64,000 bases of DNA from Isoetes taiwanensis. Taxonomy: Eukaryota > Streptophyta > Lycopodiopsida > Isoetales > Isoetaceae. Positions 50,201 to 62,081 of this stretch are shown piece by piece. The DNA lies in contig JAJEKV010000066.1 in the NCBI GenBank assembly GCA_021234155.1, forward strand, positions 3,633,159 through 3,697,158. Direction: 5' to 3'. Under the pieces are notes generated by a model. It saw only the letters and a program-made list of their open reading frames with translations, did no database searches and had not been told where the DNA came from. The translations under genes and the position numbers were made by a program. Within the stretch, counting starts at the first letter, position 1; each line of letters opens with the position of its first letter.

Positions 50201-51582
50201 TCAGAAAGATTCAAAGCAAGATTAGTGGCTCAGGGGTTCTCCCAAAAAAAAGGGAAAGATTACAATGAGATTTTTTCTCCAGTTGTCAAGTTGACAAGTC
50301 TAAGAGTGATATTGGCCATTGCAAATGCATTGAATCTAGAATTACATCATATGGATGTAAAAACGGCTTTTCTAAATGCTGATCTTAAAGAGGATATCTT
50401 CATGAAACAGCTTGTAGGTTATGAAGATAATATTTCAAATGTTTGGAAGTTAAGAAAAGCAGTGTATGGGCTGAGGCAATCATCTAGGGAATGGTATTTC
50501 TGTAACAACTTTTTGAGAGCACAAAGATTTGAAAGATTACAAAATGATGGGAACTTATATAGATTTAAAGATGGAGAGAATTTTTGTCTGATTGCCTTAT
50601 ATGTAGACGATTGTATAATGGCGTCTAATAATCAGAGAACTCTAGCACAGTGCAAAGAAATTCTGAAAAACAGGTTTGAAATGACGGATCTTGGAGAATT
50701 GAAGCAATTTTTGGGAATTGAGGTATGGAGAGATAGGGAAAAAGGTATTCTGACACTAAAGCAGGGTAGACATGTACAGAATATGCTAAAAAGATTTCAT
50801 TTACAAAATGCAAAGGTGGCAAAAACACCAATTGTGGCTGGTCACAAATTAACTGATCATGTTCAGTCTGATGCAGATACAAAGGGAATGGAAAAAATTC
50901 CATATAGGGAAATTATAGGTTGCTTGCTCTACTTGTCTAACAATACACGGCCTGACATTTGCTATGCAGTTAATGTTCTTAACAGATATTGTAGCAATCC
51001 AACCAGAATGCATTGGGAGCAGCAAAACATATCCTAAGATACCTTAAAGGAACTGAGAATTATGGGATCACGTTTACATCTGATGATTTAAGTCTAAATA
51101 GCTACAGTGATGCAGATTGGGGAGGGGATAGGAGCATAAGAAAGTCTACCTCAGGATACGTTGTTTTTCTTGGAGGTGGAGTAATTACATGGAGAAGTAA
51201 AAAAAAAAATGTTGTAGCTATGTCATCAACTGAAGCTGAATATGCAGCTAGCTCATTATTATCTAAGGAACTTGTTTGGTTGAGAAGACTGTTAGAGGAG
51301 CTTGGCTTTAAACAAAATCAGCCAACAGTGATTATGACTGACAGTATGAGCTGCATAGCAATCGTAAAAAATCCGGTACAACATGAGCATACCAAACACA
51401 TTGAATTAGATGTTCATTTCATTCGAGACATGGCAAAGAAAGGGTATATACAGATGTGTTATGTTAACACAAATTTACAGATTGCTGACATGTTTACAAA
51501 GGCTTTAGTTGAAAGGAAATTTACATGTTTCAGAGATAAGCTGAAAGTTGCGAAAGTTGAAATTTACATGTTTCAGAAATAA
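47292..51582 (+). pseudogene. Copia gag-pol polyprotein, two frameshifts
   Basis: Frame 1 runs 47292-49409 (705 residues): gag N-terminus; two zinc knuckles near 48058 and 48121, the first lacking its first Cys (YYNCYKAGHIKPNC) and the second complete (CYNCKGKGHIAAKC); protease VVDSGAERS (48387); integrase HxxxH..CxxC region with WHNRLAHTH (48771) and CEGCMLGK, core VHTDLCGPL (48951), a second-Asp site changed to Asn (IRSNREGEY, 49140) and the Glu block NGVAERKNRT. A stop at 49407-49409 with a frame change leads to frame 2 (49442-51037): the rest of integrase, RT with GNKWIYRIKT, MDVKTAFLNA and YVDD (50601). Another frame change near 51015 leads to frame 3 (51013-51582): RNase H with DADWGGDRS and STEAEYAA. 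Otherwise well preserved, so recently inactive by the look of it. Confidence 0.93.
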
Positions 51583-51602
51583 GCTGAAAATTGCTGAAAG
51601 TT
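51540..51602 (+). repeat. Short tandem duplication before the copia 3' LTR
   Basis: gaaatttacatgtttcag followed by a variant of ataagctgaaagttgc occurs twice in succession; the second copy supplies the stop codon of the polyprotein. It looks like a local slippage event. Confidence 0.75.
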
Positions 51603-51618
51603 GTTAACCTGTGTGCTG

Positions 51619-51627
51619 AAGGAGGAG
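51619..51627 (+). other. Copia polypurine tract
   Basis: aaggaggag immediately before the 3' LTR TGTAAATT, the usual plus-strand primer position. Confidence 0.85.
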
Positions 51628-52264
51628 TGTAAATTATCTGCATAATTATGTCATCACACAGGTTTACATGGTTAACCATTGATAATGCAGTTGGTGGCAA
51701 AGCATCTGTCAACATCCAGGTTAAAGGGTCTCACAGATTAAAGGTTCACAGAGGACTTGACAGTTGCAGACAGACAAATACATATATGCATGCATTATTT
51801 GACATGTTTTAACCATTATTTCAATGGTAAGAACCATTGAAATATAAGAGCAGATATTGTGAATTTTATAGCAATGGTCAAGACCATTATAATTGTATAT
51901 TAGGGTCGAGACCATTGAACTGTTTACTGAAACAGATGGAGGCAAACTAAATTCGAATTTAGAAATCCCTAAGTGCAAGGGGAAGTCTACACGGATGCCT
52001 CAGAGGCCGGAACCATGCCATAGCGGCCGGATCCGGCCCTATAAAACTAACATGTACAGTAGTTAGATTCATTCCGGAACAGTTAGGGATTTAATGGTTG
52101 AAGTTCGATGTGTTGAAACAGGTTTTCATTATACTTGAGTTTCAAATATTGCTAAAGGTTTATTTGATTGAAATAGAAGAGTGTTGTGCTAAAATACAAT
52201 GGTTTGAATAACCTTGTAATCACAAGCAAAATTGCGAGTTAAGTGGCCTTGCTAGGTGTTCTTG
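51628..52264 (+). repeat. Copia 3' LTR
   Basis: About 637 bp, same start as the 5' LTR. It keeps a ~90-bp stretch missing from the 5' LTR that contains an 11-bp hairpin (51818-51843: atttcaatggt, aaga, accattgaaat). It stops matching after ctaggtgttctt, ~13 bases short of the 5' LTR end. Confidence 0.88.
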
Positions 52265-52870
52265 GAACTTTGAATGGAACTTCAAACTTGGCATACACAT
52301 ATGCAAGAGAATCTGGCTATTATGACGGCATTAGCTTGCTCAAGGGAATAGTGACTACCCATTTGGTGAAATAATATTTAGCCAATGATGTGTTGATATT
52401 GACCTACAAGAGAAGGATTAATAGAACCAATATAATCTAATCCTCATATCCGGAATTGCCTTGGAGATACAATAGGATTCAAGGCAGATGGAAGAAAAAT
52501 CCTCTTGCCAAAGATTTGGCATTGATGACATGTCTTTATAATATTATAATAATCTTTAAAAACAGTAGGCCAATAGTATCCAGACCTCACGATCTTTTTT
52601 GTTGTAGTGTCTCCAACAAAGTATCCACCACAAATGCCTTTGTGCATTTCTCCAACGATCATAGCTGCTTCTTTTTCATCTATCTTAGCAACACTCCATC
52701 CCTGTTAACGATGTATAAAATATCACCAATCATTTTAAATGTTCTACATTTTTCCTTGAATCTCTGTTGCTGACTAGATGTCAGCCTTGAGGGTGACAAT
52801 TCATGTTGCAAGAAGCTCTTGATTGGTTGTTGCCAATCTTCATAAGTCTTCCCCTCATCACTACCATAAG
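52265..52870 (-). pseudogene. Gypsy B integrase, continued
   Basis: Minus strand from 52662: MHKGICGGYFVGDTTTKKI and SGYYWPTVFKDYYNIIKTCH, then CQIFGKRIFLPSALNPIVSP (52515-52460): the zinc-binding part and core start of the same integrase type as gypsy A. The segment 52265-52360 matches the part of gypsy A integrase that precedes the interruption. RNase H C-terminal sequence follows from about 52680. Confidence 0.75.
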
Positions 52871-53778
52871 CTGAGAGGTCGGTTTCTAATGCATCCGCAT
52901 GATCAAAGAAAATGTAATACAAATATAAACTAGGACTTCTTACTTGATGCAATCCAAACTTTGCAATTTGCAAGCCCACCTTTGGATTTTTTGTTTACTT
53001 GTAGCTTTTTTTAAATTAACAATCCCATAGGATTTTGCTTCATATGAACTTGGATTTTCCTTTTGAATAAGAGACGCCCTTGCCCTAAAATAAGAAACAT
53101 TAAAGCATTAGCACTCTTCTCCATACATATGTACCTTTCTTCAATTGAAGACTATTGTTTGCTAGCGGCAAAAGAAATGTCTAAATTTGAGGTTTTAATA
53201 GAGTAACCTCAGAAATGGATGTAATGAGAAAATCAAAGGCCTCTTGACACTCTGTATCCACGTGACAGGAATAAACTTGCTCTCAGACTTAGTGAATTTG
53301 CTTATTCTAGTAAACTCAATGAAGATAAGACTAATGATATGAGCAAAGTTAGGAAAGTACATCCTAAGAAAACTAGTCATTCTACTAAAACTCTTGATTT
53401 GCTTCAAATTTTAAGGGGATACTAATTTTTTGAGTGCTGCAATCTTGCCTTGGGCTATTTACATTCGATTAATGGAGACTTCATGTCCCAAGAATTCTCC
53501 GTTCGATGCAAAAAAAGATGCATTTCTTGGGATTTAGATTCACATCAGAATCCATGCATAAAGAACAGACCTTTGCAAGGAGATCCATACGATAACACTA
53601 GATCCCAAACATATATATCATCCAACAATGCTCTAAAAAATTTTGTAGACATGGACTTGAAGATAATATCTATAGCCCTTTGAAAAGTTGCTTGTGCATT
53701 CATAAGCCCAAAGGGGCATCTTATTCATTGCATAAGTTCCCCATGGAGATGAAGGATGTTTTAGGATGTTTTTCCCTT

Positions 53779-53906
53779 GAAAACCTTTCGAGGCAGGGGT
53801 TTTTTAATCCTAGTAGTAATGATTGTACTAGCCCATTGTATGGGTCCCATGACCTATTGGTCTCCGTGGACGTTAAAAAAACTATTCTATTCTATTCTAT
53901 TCTATT
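53779..53906 (+). mobile_element. Retroposon 3' fragment with (ATTCT)n tail, unit 1
   Basis: From about cccttgaaaacctttcgagg to the attct tail (~5 units), interrupting gypsy RT sequence that continues on both sides. Reverse complement of the element at 43.9 kb. Its 5' end is missing, as for a truncated retroposon insertion. Confidence 0.6.
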
Positions 53907-55789
53907 CCTCCTTGATACTATTTTGATTGAACCGAAGGTTCATCTAAGAATGGACCGATCTTTACCGGCTACAACATTCAATATCTCCTTCAAAAATGGC
54001 AATTTTAATGGTAGCTTTGTTGAGGTTTCTATAATCTATATGCAGATCCCCATTCATGGTTGATAATCTCTATAATGATACCTGCATCTAATATTTTATG
54101 CAATTCATCCTTGATTAGTAACATCAATAAACCATTAATCCTTCTTAACCTTCGAAACACAGGTTTAAAGCCATCTTTAATCTTAATTTCAAATTGGCAA
54201 TCCTCTCTTTTTATACCAATGAGCTTTGAGTAGTTCCATGCAAATACCTCACTTCTACTCTCAAAGAGGTCGGTAATTTCTTTTTATTTGAGTCTGCGCG
54301 AGCTCTACGAAGCAAGTTCTTCCTTATCATTTTTGGAGATAGTTACATCTCGAATGTGGTCTTCTTTGATAGCATTTATGACTAGAATATAACACAATTC
54401 TTCTGGAATGGCTCCTTCAGACAAGTGTGACATTACAGTATCCATGCACAAAGCATCAGCCTCCCAATTTTACTCTCTTGGGACGTGAGAGATCTTCTAT
54501 AAGGTAAAATCTATAAGCACACATATAGCTTGATTTCTTAGAGCTTGCATATCTACATTCTTAGTTTGATACTCTCTAGTGATTTGTCTGCAAAATGTGT
54601 GAGATAAATCCTTCCTTTAGCCAACAAAGGATTCTTAAGTATGGCAATAGAGGAGGCTACATTTAGCTTTCTAGAAATGCCTCCATCAAACCATAGAAAT
54701 CCTTCTTGCTTTTGCATAGTAGAGGGTAAGACTTCCATAACCGTGGTATCATCTCACAATTCATTGACTTGCTGGCAGCCAACCGATAAGATCCTAAAGG
54801 TTCTTCAATCAACATATCTTGCAAGACATGATTGAGAGGTCAGTTTCTAATGCATCCACATGATCAAAGAAAATGTAATACAAATATAAACTAGGACTTC
54901 TTACTTGATGCAATCCTTTCACGTTAATATCAAAACTTTGCAATTTGCAAGCCCACCTTTGGATTTTTTGTTTACTTGTAGCTTTTTTTAAATTAACAAT
55001 CCCATAGGATTTTGCTTCATATGAACTTGGATTTTCCTTTTGCTAGACGTCCTTGCCCTGAAATAAGAAACATTAAAGCATTAGCACTATATGTCTATTG
55101 TTTGCTAGCGGAGACTATATGTCCTTATCTTGTAGGATTGCTAAACCTAGGGCCTTTTTAGTAACAGCGATCTAGACTTCAAAAGAAATGTCTAAATTTG
55201 AGGTTTTAATAGAGTAGCCTCAGAAATGGATGTAATGAGAAAATCAAAGGCCTCTTGACACTCTGTATCCACGTGACAGGAATAAACTTGCTCTCAGACT
55301 TAGTGAATTTGCTTATTCTAGTAAACTCAATGAAGATAAGACTAATGATATGAGCAAAGTTAGGAAAGTACATCCTAAGAAAACTAGTCATTCTACTAAA
55401 ACTCTTGATTTGCTTCAAATTTTAAGGGGATACTAATTTTTTGAGTGCTGCAATCTTGCCTTGGGCTATTTACATTCGATTAATGGAGACTTCATGTCCC
55501 AACAATTCTCCGTTCGATGCAAAAAAAGATGCATTTCTTGGGATTTAGATTCACATCAGAATCCATGCATAAAGAACAGACCTTTGCAAGGAGATCCATA
55601 CGATAACACTAGATCCCAAACATATATATCATCCAACAATGCTCTAAAAAATTTTGTAGACATGGACTTGAAGATAATATCTATAGCCCTTTGAAAAGTT
55701 GCTTGTGCATTCATAAGCCCAAAGGGGCATCTTATTCATTGCATAAGTTCCCCATGGAGATGAAGGATGTTTTAGGATGTTTTTCCCTT

Positions 55790-55953
55790 GAAAACCTTTC
55801 GAGGCAGGGGTTTTTTAATCCTAGTAGTAATGATTGTACTAGCCCATTGTATGGGTCCCATGACCTATTGGTCTCCGTGGACGTTAAAAAAACTATTCTA
55901 TTCTATTCTATTCTATTCTATTCTATTCTATTCTATTCTATTCTATTCTATTC
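55790..55953 (+). mobile_element. Retroposon 3' fragment with (ATTCT)n tail, unit 2
   Basis: Same insertion in the second tandem unit; the tail has expanded to about 12 ATTCT units. Confidence 0.6.
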
Positions 55954-57869
55954 CTCCTTGATACTATTTTGATTGAACCCTAAAGGTTCATCTAAGAATG
56001 GACACAGATCTTTACCAGCTACAACATTCAATATCTCCTTCAAAAATGGCAATTTTAATGGTAGCTTTGTTGAGGTTTCTATAATCTATATGCAGATCCC
56101 CATTCATGGTTGATAATCTCTATAATGATACCTGCATCTAATATTTTGCAATTCATCCTTGATTAGTAACATCAATAAACCATTAATCCTTCTTAACCTT
56201 CGAAACACAGGTTTAAAGCCATCTTTAATCTTAATTTCAAATTGGCAATCCTCTCTTTTTTATACCAATGAGCTTTAAGTAGTTCCATGCAAATACCTCA
56301 CTTCTACTCTCAAAGAGGTCGGTAATTTCTTTTTTATTTGAGTACGAAGCAGAGCTCTACGAAGCAAGTTCTTCCTTATCATTTTTGGAGATAGTTACAT
56401 CTCGAATGTGGTCTTCTTTAAAAGCATTTATGACTAGAATATAACACAATTCTTCTGGAATGGCTCCTTCAGACAAGTGTGACATTACAGTACCCATGCA
56501 CAAAGCATCAGCCTCCCAATTTTACTCTCATGGGACGTGAGAGATCTTCTATAAGGTAAAATCTATAAGCACACATATAGCTTGATTTCTTAGAGCTTGC
56601 ATATCTACATTCTTAGTTTGATACTCTCTAGTGATTTGTCTGCAAAATGTGTGAGATAAATCCTTCCTTTAGCCAACAAAGAATTCTTAAGTATGGCAAT
56701 AGAGGAGGCTACATTTAGCTTTCTAGAAATGCCTCCATCAAACCATAGAAATCCTTCTTGCTTTTGCATAGTAGAGGGTAAGACTTCCATAACCGTGGTA
56801 TCATCTCACAATTCATTGACTTGCTGGCAGCCAACCGATAAGATCCTAAAGGTTCTTCAATCAACATATCTTGCAAGACATGATTGAGAGGTCAGTTTCT
56901 AATGCATCCGCATGATCAAAGAAAATGTAATACAAATATAAACTAGGACTTCTTACTTGATGCAATCCTTTCACGTTAATATCAAAACTTTGCAATTTGC
57001 AAGCCCACCTTTGGATTTTTTGTTTACTTGTAGCTTTTTTTAAATTAACAATCCCATAGGATTTTGCTTCATATGAACTTGGATTTTCCTTTTGAATAAG
57101 AGAAGTCCTTGCCCTGAAATAAGAAACATTAAAGCATTAGCACTCTTCTCCATACATATGTACCTTTCTTCAATTGAAGACTATTGTTTGCTAGCGGAGA
57201 CTATATGTCCTTATCTTGTAGGATTGCTAAACCTAGGGCCTTTTTAGTAACAGCGATCTAGACTTTAAAAGAAATGTCTAAATTTGAGGTTTTAATAGAG
57301 TAGCCTCAGAAATGGATGTAATGAGAAAATCAAAGGCCTCTTGACACTCTGTATCCACGTGACAGGAATAAACTTGCTCTCAGACTTAGTGAATTTGCTT
57401 ATTCTAGTAAACTCAATGAAGATAAGACTAATGATATGAGCAAAGTTAGGAAAGTACATCCTAAGAAAACTAGTCATTCTACTAAAACTCTTGATTTGCT
57501 TCAAATTTTAAGGGGATACTAATTTTTTGAGTGCTGCAATCTTGCCTTGGGTTATTTACATTCGATTAAAGGAGACTTCATGTCCCAACAATTCTCTGTT
57601 CGATGCAAAAAAAGATGCATTTCTTGGGATTAGATTCACGTCAGAATCCATGCATAAAGAACAGATCTTTGCAAGGAGATCCATACGATAACACTAGATC
57701 CCAAACATATATATCATCCAACAATGCTCTAAAACATTTTGTAGACATGGACTTGAAGATAATATCTATAGCCCTTTGAAAAGTTGCTTGTGCATTCATA
57801 AGCCCAAAGGGGCATCTTATTCATTGCATAAGTTCCCCATGGAGATGAAGGATGTTTTAGGATGTTTTG

Positions 57870-58000
57870 TCCCTTGAAAACCTTTCGAGGCGGGGGTTTT
57901 TTAATCCTAGTAGTAATGATTGTACTAGCCCATTGTATGGGTCCCATGACCTATTGGTCTCCGTGGACGTTAAAAAAACTATTCTATTCTATTCTATTCC
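57870..58000 (+). mobile_element. Retroposon 3' fragment with (ATTCT)n tail, unit 3
   Basis: Same insertion in the third tandem unit, with about 4 ATTCT units. Confidence 0.6.
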
Positions 58001-58934
58001 TCCTTGATACTATTTTGATTGAACCCTGAAGGTTCATCTAAGAATGGACACAGATCTTTACCAGCTACAACATTCAATATGTCCTTCAAAAATGGCAATT
58101 TTAATGGTAGCTTTGTTGAGGTTTCTATAATCTATATGCAGATCCCCATTCATGGTTGATAATCTCTATAATGATACCTGCATCTAATATTTTATGCAAT
58201 TCATCCTTGATTAGTAACATCAATAAAGCATTAATCCTTCTTAACCTTCGAAACACAGGTTTAAAGCCATCTTTAATCTTAATTTCAAATTGGCAATCCT
58301 CTCTTTTTTATACCAATGAGCTTTAAGTAGTTCCATGCAAATACCTCACTTCTACTCTCAAAGAGGTCGGTAATTTCTTTTTTATTTGAGTACGAAGCAG
58401 AGCTCTACGAAGCAAGTTCTTCCTTGTCATTTTTGGAGATAGTTACATCTCGAATGTGGTCTTCTTTGATAGCATTTATGACTAGAATATAACCCAATTC
58501 TTCTGGAATGGCTCCTTCAGACAAGTGTGACATTACAGTATCCATGCACAAAGCATCAGCCTCCCAATTTTACTCTCTTGGGACGTGAGAGATCTTCTAT
58601 AAGGTAAAATCTATAAGCACACATATAGCTTGATTTCTTAGAGCTTGCATATCTACATTCTTAGTTTGATACTCTCTAGTGATTTGTCTGCAAAATGTGT
58701 GAGATAAATCCTTCCTTTAGCCAACAAAGAATTCTTAAGTATGGCAATAGAGGAGGCTACATTTAGCTTTCTAGAAATGCCTCCATCAAACCATAGAAAT
58801 CCTTCTTGCTTTTGCATAGTAGAGGGTAAGACTTCCATAACCGTGGTATCATCTCACAATTCATTGACTTGCTGGCAGCCAACCGATAAGATCCTAAAGG
58901 TTCTTCAATCAACATATCTTGCAAGACATGATAG

Positions 58935-61220
58935 AGGCTACTATAATGCTTTGGTAGCAACCCTGTTGCCTGCTTTGCATCGTGAGAACCTCTTGAATAC
59001 TGCAATTTCTGACCATAATCCACAGTATTTCTCTTGCTCTCATACGGTGGTGCATGCTGCCTCTAAGACATATTTCAAGCTGAATACATTTTTCTTGAAG
59101 GATGATGATTTTGTGGCAGGCTGTAGACAGCGTGGTTCACTTCTTTCTCTCGACACAGGGGCATGGCAGGTATTGTTGATGCTCTCGCTGCTGTGAAGTC
59201 TTTTGCTAAAGATTGGGGTCGTGAATGGGTTGCTGCTCACCGGAGCCTTCTGCTGGCTCTTTATCGACAATTTGAGGCATGCAGGTCTGTTGCCCCATCA
59301 GATGGTCACGTGGAGAAGCAAATTTTCTGTAGCATTAGGCTGATGGAATCTGAACAGGTGCACTTTCTCGCATTAAAGCTGGGTTGCAATGGTTCAAGGA
59401 GGGAGACCGCAGGTTTTTTCTTTAGAGCTGCCAAAACAAGAAAGCTAGCTGCATCTCTTCAGTCTCTGCAGACTCAGGATGGACATGTTGTTTCAGATCT
59501 AGCTGAGCTTATAGGCTTTTTGCATAATCACTTTTCAGCTTTCTTCACTGCTCGGCGTCTTCCCTTTCAGTCAGATTTTCAAGCGGCCTTGCTTGCTAAG
59601 GTTCATCCTATAGTCACCAATGAGCAAAGGGCCACTTTCGAGGCTGAGATCAGCCAGAATGATTTAGCTGAGGCCACATTTTCTCTCAAGAGGGGCAAGT
59701 GTCCGGGTCTTGATGGTATTCCAGTGGAGTTTTTCCAGGAGTATTGGGATTGGCTTGGTGCAGATGTGTATGATGCTTTCAGGGATTTTAAAAGACAGAG
59801 GCACCTGGACAAAATCCTCAACTCTGGTTGCATCTCCCTTATTCCAAAATGTAAGGATCCCTCTTCCATTTCAGATTGGCGCCCCATTACTTTGTTGTCC
59901 TCGGTGTACAAGATCTTTGCTAAAGCTTTTGCTCAGAAGCTTTGTGGCGTGCTTACCGAGTCCATCTCCTCCACGCAGTCAGGTTTCCTGCCTCGCCGGT
60001 GTATCTTGAATAATGTGGCAGCAGCATATGAGGGTCTCTATTGGGCTAGAATGCATGGTTATCCCATTGTATACTTGAAGCTGGATTTTGCAAAAGCGTA
60101 TGACAGTGTTGACTGGAGTTTCCTGGAGTAGTGCCTTTTACGTCTTGGTTTTGGTGCCCAGTTCGCAACAGATGTTATGAAACTTCATTATTCTGCTCCT
60201 TCTTCAGTTCTTTTTCAAGGAGAACCATCAACATTTTTTCAGGTTGGACGTGGCATTCGCCAAGGCTGTCCTTTGGCACCGTTGCTTTTTACAATTGTGG
60301 CAGAGATTCTTTCTCAGGTATTCTCTCTTGCAGTGCAGGAAGACATCCTGCATGGTCTTCCCATGAATAATGGTTCACAAGAGATCTGTAATCAGTATGC
60401 AGATGACACGTTCTTGTTCTTAATGGCTGATGAGCAGAATTTGCAGAATGTCGTTTCCTTGTTGGACAGTTTCCCTTTGGCTTCTGGTATCTTTGTGGGG
60501 TGGCAAAAGTGTACTGCACTGTGGGCCCTAGACTCTCCAGTGCCGTCTTCTGTGGTTGCATTTCCATGGAAGGTTCTTCCTCATGGGAAGGCAACTAAGC
60601 TTCTAGGCATTCCAATTGGTATACACCTCTCATCTAGTGATGCGTGGGATGTCATTATTAAGGGGTTGGAAAGGCATTTGTTCTGGTGGTCCACGGCTAA
60701 GTTATCCATGGCTGGTCGTGTAATTGTGGCAAAGTCAGTTCTGAGTGATACACATGTCTACATGGCATCCATCTTGCTGGCACCGCAGTCAAAGATGCAG
60801 CTCATTGTTCGCACTGTCAGGAACTTCATCTGGGGTGGCACTGAAGAAGGAGCTGATGTTAAAGTTAGTTGGGAAAAGTGCATTATGCCTAAACTTTGTG
60901 GGGGGCTGGGGATGATTCACTTTCTTCTCCAGAGCAAGGTGCTGATCTCTAAGTTCATGTGGCGAATTCTCAATAATGCTGATAATTCTCCAGGTCTGCG
61001 TCTCATTCACCAGTCTTTACATAGGTGCATTTTTTTTTGCTCTCCATCCATTAAGCCTCTCCTCCCATGGGCATTACTCTATCCACTTTCTCCATATCCT
61101 AATGCATCCTTTCCTCAAGGGGTTGCTAACTGCTTGGGAGACTGTGCGCACTTTGTTTCAGTTCCATCCAATGGCCCGCACAGATCCTACAGCCAGTTGT
61201 TGGTGGATCCCTTTGGGTGA
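58935..61220 (+). pseudogene. LINE ORF2: endonuclease end and reverse transcriptase, one in-frame stop
   Basis: The first frame (to 59196) holds the endonuclease end AISDHNPQYF and a YFKLNTFFLKDDDFV stretch. After a frame change near 59160 one frame runs from 59163 to 61220, interrupted only by TAG at 60129-60131. RT motifs in it: RGKCPGLDGIPVEFFQ (59690), WRPITLLSSVYKIFAK (59878), STQSGFLPRRCILNN (59975), YLKLDFAKAYDSVDW (60070), VGRGIRQGCPLAPLLF (60245) and the catalytic NQYADDTFLF (60392). Then thumb sequence with TKLLGIPIGIHLS and FIWGG. A frame change near 61025 starts the C-terminal part. It is the best-preserved LINE here. Confidence 0.9.
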
Positions 61221-62081
61221 TGGTCATGCAGATTGTCCCCTGGTCTCTTCTGTCCATCCATTGACGCAACGTCGGTGGCGAGCAGCAGGTATGCTCACGG
61301 TATCTGCATGGTATAATGAGACAAGATTGTTGACGTGGAATGAGTTCAAATTGACGTTCTTTCTCCTTCATTGGGACCGGAGCATTTGGGAAAAAGTAGG
61401 CGCTACACTTCCTTCACACCCACAAGGCGTGGCTCCCCACTTCGGGTGGTTCATGGCAATGTTAAGGAGGAGCACCTGGTGCACTTTCGATGTATGTGGT
61501 CCGCTTCATCCCGAGGTGTTGCCTCCATCGCCAAAGTGGCCTTTAGTTATCCCCGAGCCTCATCGTAAAAATCGGGCGATGGGTATGGGATAAATTGCTT
61601 CATCCTAAGCTATCCATTTTATGGTGGCGAGATCACTCATAGATGCGTCGCGGGTAAACACTTTATTGTTCATCGATTTAGTCCCGAAGTCTACGTGATC
61701 ACGCCCCTCTTTGCACGCAGCAGAGGGATGAGACAATTGAGCACCGCTTTTTCTTGTGTCACCATGTTAGGCACCGCTTGGCGGTGGCGAAGTCTTTTTC
61801 CATTGTGACTTGAATAGTCGCGAGGTCCTTTTGTCGGTCTATCCTAGTTCTTGGGACAAGTTGGCAAAGAGGGCTTTCCACTTAGCATCCGCTTGGATCA
61901 TCACGGTCCATCCGGAAGAGACGAAATCTCCTCATCTTTAAGGGACAGCTCTTTTCGGATATCGCCAAGTGCTTACGATGCCCGTAGTCGCATTGTGAAG
62001 GCGTACAAATGTTCTTCCTTGAAGGATGACATCAAAAGTGTCATTTGGGAACAATATCTTCAGATTCACACCTACTCATAG
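61000..62081 (+). pseudogene. LINE ORF2 C-terminal region with zf-RVT-like domain, frame-shifted
   Basis: Continues the ORF2 in changed frames: LTAWETVRTLFQFHP (61125), TWNEFKLTFFLLHWDRSIWE (61335), then LHPKLSILWWR (61600) and DETIEHRFFLCHHV (61727), the Cys/His cluster of the C-terminal LINE domain. Stops separate the parts. Confidence 0.7.

Larger units (their letters stand above)
46695..52264 (+). mobile_element. Ty1/copia LTR retrotransposon inserted in gypsy B
   Basis: Direct LTRs (46695-47270 and 51628-52264) flank one gag-pol region on the plus strand in copia order (gag, PR, INT, RT, RH). An initiator-Met primer site follows the left LTR and a purine tract precedes the right one. 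It sits inside the integrase of a minus-strand gypsy element: gypsy reading resumes on both sides. The right LTR seems to lack its last ~13 bases, and no target duplication could be confirmed. Confidence 0.95.
52871..58931 (-). repeat. Three tandem copies of the gypsy B RNase H-RT-RNase H block
   Basis: Units begin at gagaggtc(a/g)gtttctaatg at about 52871, 54835 and 56885 and end at cttgcaagacatgat (54832, 56882, 58931), with periods of roughly 1.96-2.05 kb. Each holds the same minus-strand pieces: RT-linked RNase H tail, RT region with SFSRMTSFLRMYFPNFAHI (for example 53407-53340, 55418, 57504), a ~110-bp retroposon tail insertion, the RT N-terminal part, and the upstream RNase H-like domain with FLWFDGGISRKLNVASSIAI (54700, 56750, 58800). 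Unit 1 differs most at its left end. No unit encodes an intact protein. Confidence 0.9.

Noticed and set aside
47378-50903. Minus-strand frames opposite the copia polyprotein
   Set aside because: Shadows of a clearly coding plus-strand region.
52871-58931. CRISPR-like or satellite array
   Set aside because: Units are ~2 kb of retrotransposon pol sequence, not short spaced repeats.
60289-60594. Minus-strand frame inside the LINE
   Set aside because: Opposite the RT frame that holds the YADD motif.
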